Shown here: positions 61,821-64,000 of the stretch, piece by piece | How the letters are laid out: every line of letters starts with the position of its first letter | Position numbering within the stretch: position 1 is the first letter of the stretch | Assembly (NCBI RefSeq): GCF_900095725.1 | Contig: NZ_FMMP01000006.1 | Span: 434,001-498,000 of the forward strand | Origin: Cellulosilyticum sp. I15G10I2 | GTDB taxonomy: Bacteria > Bacillota > Clostridia > Lachnospirales > Cellulosilyticaceae | Reading direction: 5' to 3' | DNA: 64,000 nucleotides | Notes under the pieces: model-generated | Seen by the model: the letters and a program-made list of their open reading frames with translations, nothing else | The model's database searches: none | What the model was told of the DNA's origin: nothing | Position numbers and translations under genes: made by a program

Positions 61821-62449
61821 TAAATTCTTAAATAGGAGTTGCCATCAAGAGGAATTGTAATAGTAAGCGGAAATTCTTTTGAGTTATTGCCTATTACGTA
61901 GATAGAATAAAATCTAGTTGTTTTTAAACGAATACTAGGAACACTAAGAAGAGACTTACCTGTAGTACTTTCTTTGATTTCGAGGGTATGAATGCCTGGC
62001 TTTGAAGGTGTATAGTTAGTAAGTTCGTTACAGCTTACTTTTTTAAAGGTGGCCGTATTATCTGATAAGAAAATATCTATTGTTGGGGTTGGCATGCTAA
62101 AATGACCGATTCTGACTAAAAAGTTATTGGACGGAATAGGTCTTGTAATATCTTCAATTTTATAAATTTCAATACCCATACCATCTTTGGTTTTAGGCGC
62201 AATAATACCTGTATAGATTTTTTGATTAGGAACATGCCAGACCATACTGAAAACAGTAATGGGATTTTTTGTCTGTTTAATAGTAATAGTATGTTCTCCG
62301 GGATACAGTGCAATATAATCAGTAAAGTCTTCGTATAAAACGTCGCGGAATGCAAGTTTAGTATCTATATAGATATCGATACTATATTTAATAGGTAAAG
62401 CATGAAAAAACCTCATGTATGATAGGGGTATATTTTCTTTTTTTAACAT
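61820..62449 (-). CDS. DUF4397-like protein with two repeats, no signal peptide
   Basis: This 209-residue protein is made of two similar beta-rich repeats. SYMRFFHALPIKYSIDIYID (about residues 10-29) and FLVRIGHFSMPTPTIDIFLS (about 109-128) each precede a stretch ending in GEHTITIK or GIHTLEIK. This is the pattern of DUF4397 domains. There is no N-terminal membrane segment or lipobox, unlike many secreted members. Similar signal-less members occur in spore-formers, so a spore-surface role is possible but only inferred. The start is ATG 62449, with GGAGG on the minus strand at 62459-62463; the longer in-frame start would lie past this site. It has its own promoter. Confidence 0.72.
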   Translation of the reverse strand: MLKKENIPLSYMRFFHALPIKYSIDIYIDTKLAFRDVLYEDFTDYIALYPGEHTITIKQTKNPITVFSMVWHVPNQKIYTGIIAPKTKDGMGIEIYKIEDITRPIPSNNFLVRIGHFSMPTPTIDIFLSDNTATFKKVSCNELTNYTPSKPGIHTLEIKESTTGKSLLSVPSIRLKTTRFYSIYVIGNNSKEFPLTITIPLDGNSYLRI

Positions 62450-62479
62450 ACATATTATCCTCCAAGTGTGCATTAGCAT

Positions 62480-62507
62480 ATTATATTATATGTTAATAAA
62501 ATGTAAA
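62480..62507 (-). promoter_or_regulatory. Sigma-A promoter for the DUF4397 gene
   Basis: On the minus strand TTTACA (62507-62502) and TATAAT (62485-62480) are 16 bp apart, just ahead of the ribosome site. Confidence 0.6.
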
Positions 62508-62662
62508 TGTGTTAATTTATCCCATTAATTAAGACCAAAACTATAAATGTACAAAAACTTAAGGCAATATATTTAATAAGTATGTTGTATAATAAATATT
62601 CTTCGTGATAGAATGAATTATAAAAGCCTTTACTCAGGATTATACGAGAAAGGAGTCCATCA

Positions 62663-63787
62663 TTGAATCTTAATAAATTAAAGCAGCTTCTAAAAAATGA
62701 TGAAGGGTTTAAACTTGATTTCAAGCTTAAGTTATCATTAGAGTTGGAATCAGAAAAAAAAGAGTTCGTAAAAGATGTGATAGCTATAGCAAATACGCCA
62801 GGTGGGCGAGGCTATATATTATTTGGAATTGAAGATAAGACTCGAATGATTGTAGGGATTGAAGATATCCCAAATAACATCGAGGAAAGAATTCAGCAAA
62901 TCATTTCAAATAGGAGTGTTCCACCAGTTCCAGTGAAATTTGAAGCTAAAATGATTAATCATAAAATGATAGGCATCTTGACAATATTTAAAAGTATGCA
63001 GGTACCGCATCAAATGCTTCAAACAGGTGCGTTTTATGTACGCAGAGGCTCTACTACTGATAAGGCAACCAGACATGAGATAGCTAATATGCTTCAACAG
63101 TTTGGTATGCTGAGTTTTGAAAATGTGCCATGTCGCAGTGCTACTCTTGAAGAATTAGATTTTGATCTAATAGATAAACACATAGGGTATATGGGCAGCT
63201 ATAAAAAACAAGATAAATTAGTGTTATCAACTCTTGGGATTATTGCAGCAGATTTTGAAAGGGGAGTGTATTATCCTACGTATGGAGGACTTCTTCTTTT
63301 TGGCAAAAACCCTCAAAATTTTATTCCTCAAGCTGTGCTTGAAATACAATATGCTTCACGTATAGTAGCAGTCACAGGAAATATTTCTAAAATATTAGAG
63401 GGTTTTGAAGAAATCATCAAGCAAATAGTGCCGATAAGTTATCCTAAAGCAGCATTAATAGAAGTTGTATCAAATGCTGTTATACATCGTAATTATTGGA
63501 ATAGTGCACAATTTACTTCTGTAAGTATTAAAGAAGATTATATTAAAGTTTCTAATCCAATGAGTTATGAATATAGGGAGGTGAAAGAAGATAGGATTAG
63601 GATTAATCCATGGTTATACTCGAGACTTCTTATTATTCAGCAAAAAGAGAAAGATTTTCATTTCGGAATAGGTCTTGATAAAGTAAAAGAATTATTTGGA
63701 ACTAAGGAAGCGGTTCGCATACAAACAAATTTAGTAGAGGGTTTATTTGAAGTATGCCTGCCAGGTACTAGAACGTATGAGACTTAA
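62663..63787 (+). CDS. AlbA_2 (Schlafen-type) domain ATP-binding protein
   Basis: This 374-residue protein has an N-terminal AlbA_2/divergent AAA-4 domain (about 15-140, with GGRGYILFGIEDKTRMIVGIED and FYVRRGSTTDKAT). A C-terminal GHKL-type ATP-binding part follows (about 255-370, with AALIEVVSNAVIHRNYW and GIGLDKVKELF). Such proteins are usually DNA- or RNA-binding regulators of unknown target. It starts with TTG at 62663 after AGGAG and is followed by a DRTGG gene 21 bp on, suggesting an operon. In several Clostridia this pair lies beside anti-sigma-type and [FeFe]-hydrogenase genes, as recalled from known gene neighbourhoods. Confidence 0.82.
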   Translation: MNLNKLKQLLKNDEGFKLDFKLKLSLELESEKKEFVKDVIAIANTPGGRGYILFGIEDKTRMIVGIEDIPNNIEERIQQIISNRSVPPVPVKFEAKMINHKMIGILTIFKSMQVPHQMLQTGAFYVRRGSTTDKATRHEIANMLQQFGMLSFENVPCRSATLEELDFDLIDKHIGYMGSYKKQDKLVLSTLGIIAADFERGVYYPTYGGLLLFGKNPQNFIPQAVLEIQYASRIVAVTGNISKILEGFEEIIKQIVPISYPKAALIEVVSNAVIHRNYWNSAQFTSVSIKEDYIKVSNPMSYEYREVKEDRIRINPWLYSRLLIIQQKEKDFHFGIGLDKVKELFGTKEAVRIQTNLVEGLFEVCLPGTRTYET

Positions 63788-63808
63788 TTGGGAAAATGGG
63801 AGGGCAAG

Positions 63809-64000
63809 ATGAAGATTAGAGAGATAAGAGATATATTAAAAGCAAACGTATGGACAGGTGAAGAAAAATTAGAAGGAGAGGTACTTGCAGCATGTGGCTG
63901 TGATTTAATGAGTGATGTGTTGGCGTTTGCAAAAGAAGAGGTCTTATTGCTTACGGGACTTGTCAATCCTCAAGTGATTAGAACAGCTGAAATGTTGGAT
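63809..64000 (+). CDS. DRTGG domain protein, 5' part (cut by window end)
   Basis: The first 64 codons of a protein beginning MKIREIRDILKANVWTGEE. They contain the family stretch ACGCDLMSDVLAFAKEEVLLLTGLVNPQVIRTAEM. DRTGG-domain proteins of this small type accompany hydrogenase-linked regulatory genes in Clostridia. A strong GGGAGGG site precedes ATG 63809. The end is beyond the window. Confidence 0.85.
   Translation, partial: MKIREIRDILKANVWTGEEKLEGEVLAACGCDLMSDVLAFAKEEVLLLTGLVNPQVIRTAEMLD

Noticed and set aside
62508-62662. Promoter for the AlbA_2 gene at TATAAT 62588-62593
   Set aside because: No -35 element was found at 16-18 bp, so it is too weak to list.
1-64000. Mobile elements, prophage, CRISPR, toxin-antitoxin or biosynthetic clusters
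   Set aside because: No transposase, integrase, phage structural gene, direct-repeat array or toxin pair was found. Gene order is that of conserved chromosome.

Overview
This window is chromosome from a low-GC, Gram-positive, flagellated and probably spore-forming bacterium. SpoIIM, a FliY-type flagellar switch, SigD, PolC and the gene order place it in class Clostridia, most likely near the Lachnospirales. The genus cannot be fixed from the sequence alone. There are no rRNA or tRNA genes, insertion sequences, CRISPR arrays or prophage genes. Almost everything is conserved core genome, and no wholly novel multi-gene system was found.

Positions 1-7154 hold housekeeping genes: the 3' end of rny (RNase Y), a class I aminotransferase, purB with possible PurR boxes, a leftward nfeD-SPFH pair, proC, an ADP-ribose-type NUDIX hydrolase and spoIIM. 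Positions 7155-8146 form a roughly 1-kb leader without a gene. It carries a sigma-A promoter, a clear class I c-di-GMP (GEMM-I) riboswitch and, about 170 nt further on, a strong intrinsic terminator. This implies that c-di-GMP controls whether RNA polymerase enters the flagellar operon.

Positions 8147-37520 are one long flagellar and chemotaxis operon: flgBC-fliEFGHIJ-ylxF-fliK-flgDE-flbD-motAB-fliLMY-cheY-fliOPQR-flhBAFG-cheBAWCD-sigD, followed by three small genes. It encodes the basal body, export gate, hook, stator, switch and chemotaxis phosphorelay, and ends with the sigma factor for late flagellar genes. Its CheB has only the catalytic domain and no receiver.

Positions 37521-60490 are core information-processing and envelope genes: rpsB-tsf, pyrH-frr, uppS-cdsA-dxr-rseP-ispG-polC, rimP-nusA-ylxR-ylxQ-infB-rbfA-nrnA-truB, ribF, rpsO and pnp. 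Several units have structured leaders (rimP, rpsO, pnp) or clear terminators (after tsf, frr, truB, rpsO and pnp).

Positions 60491-64000 hold a CPBP membrane protease, a flavin reductase-like protein, a leftward DUF4397-like protein, an AlbA_2/Schlafen-type ATP-binding protein, and the start of a DRTGG-domain gene cut by the window edge. The most useful leads are the riboswitch leader, an interleaved pair of stems just after sigD, the receiverless CheB, and the long pnp leader hairpin.
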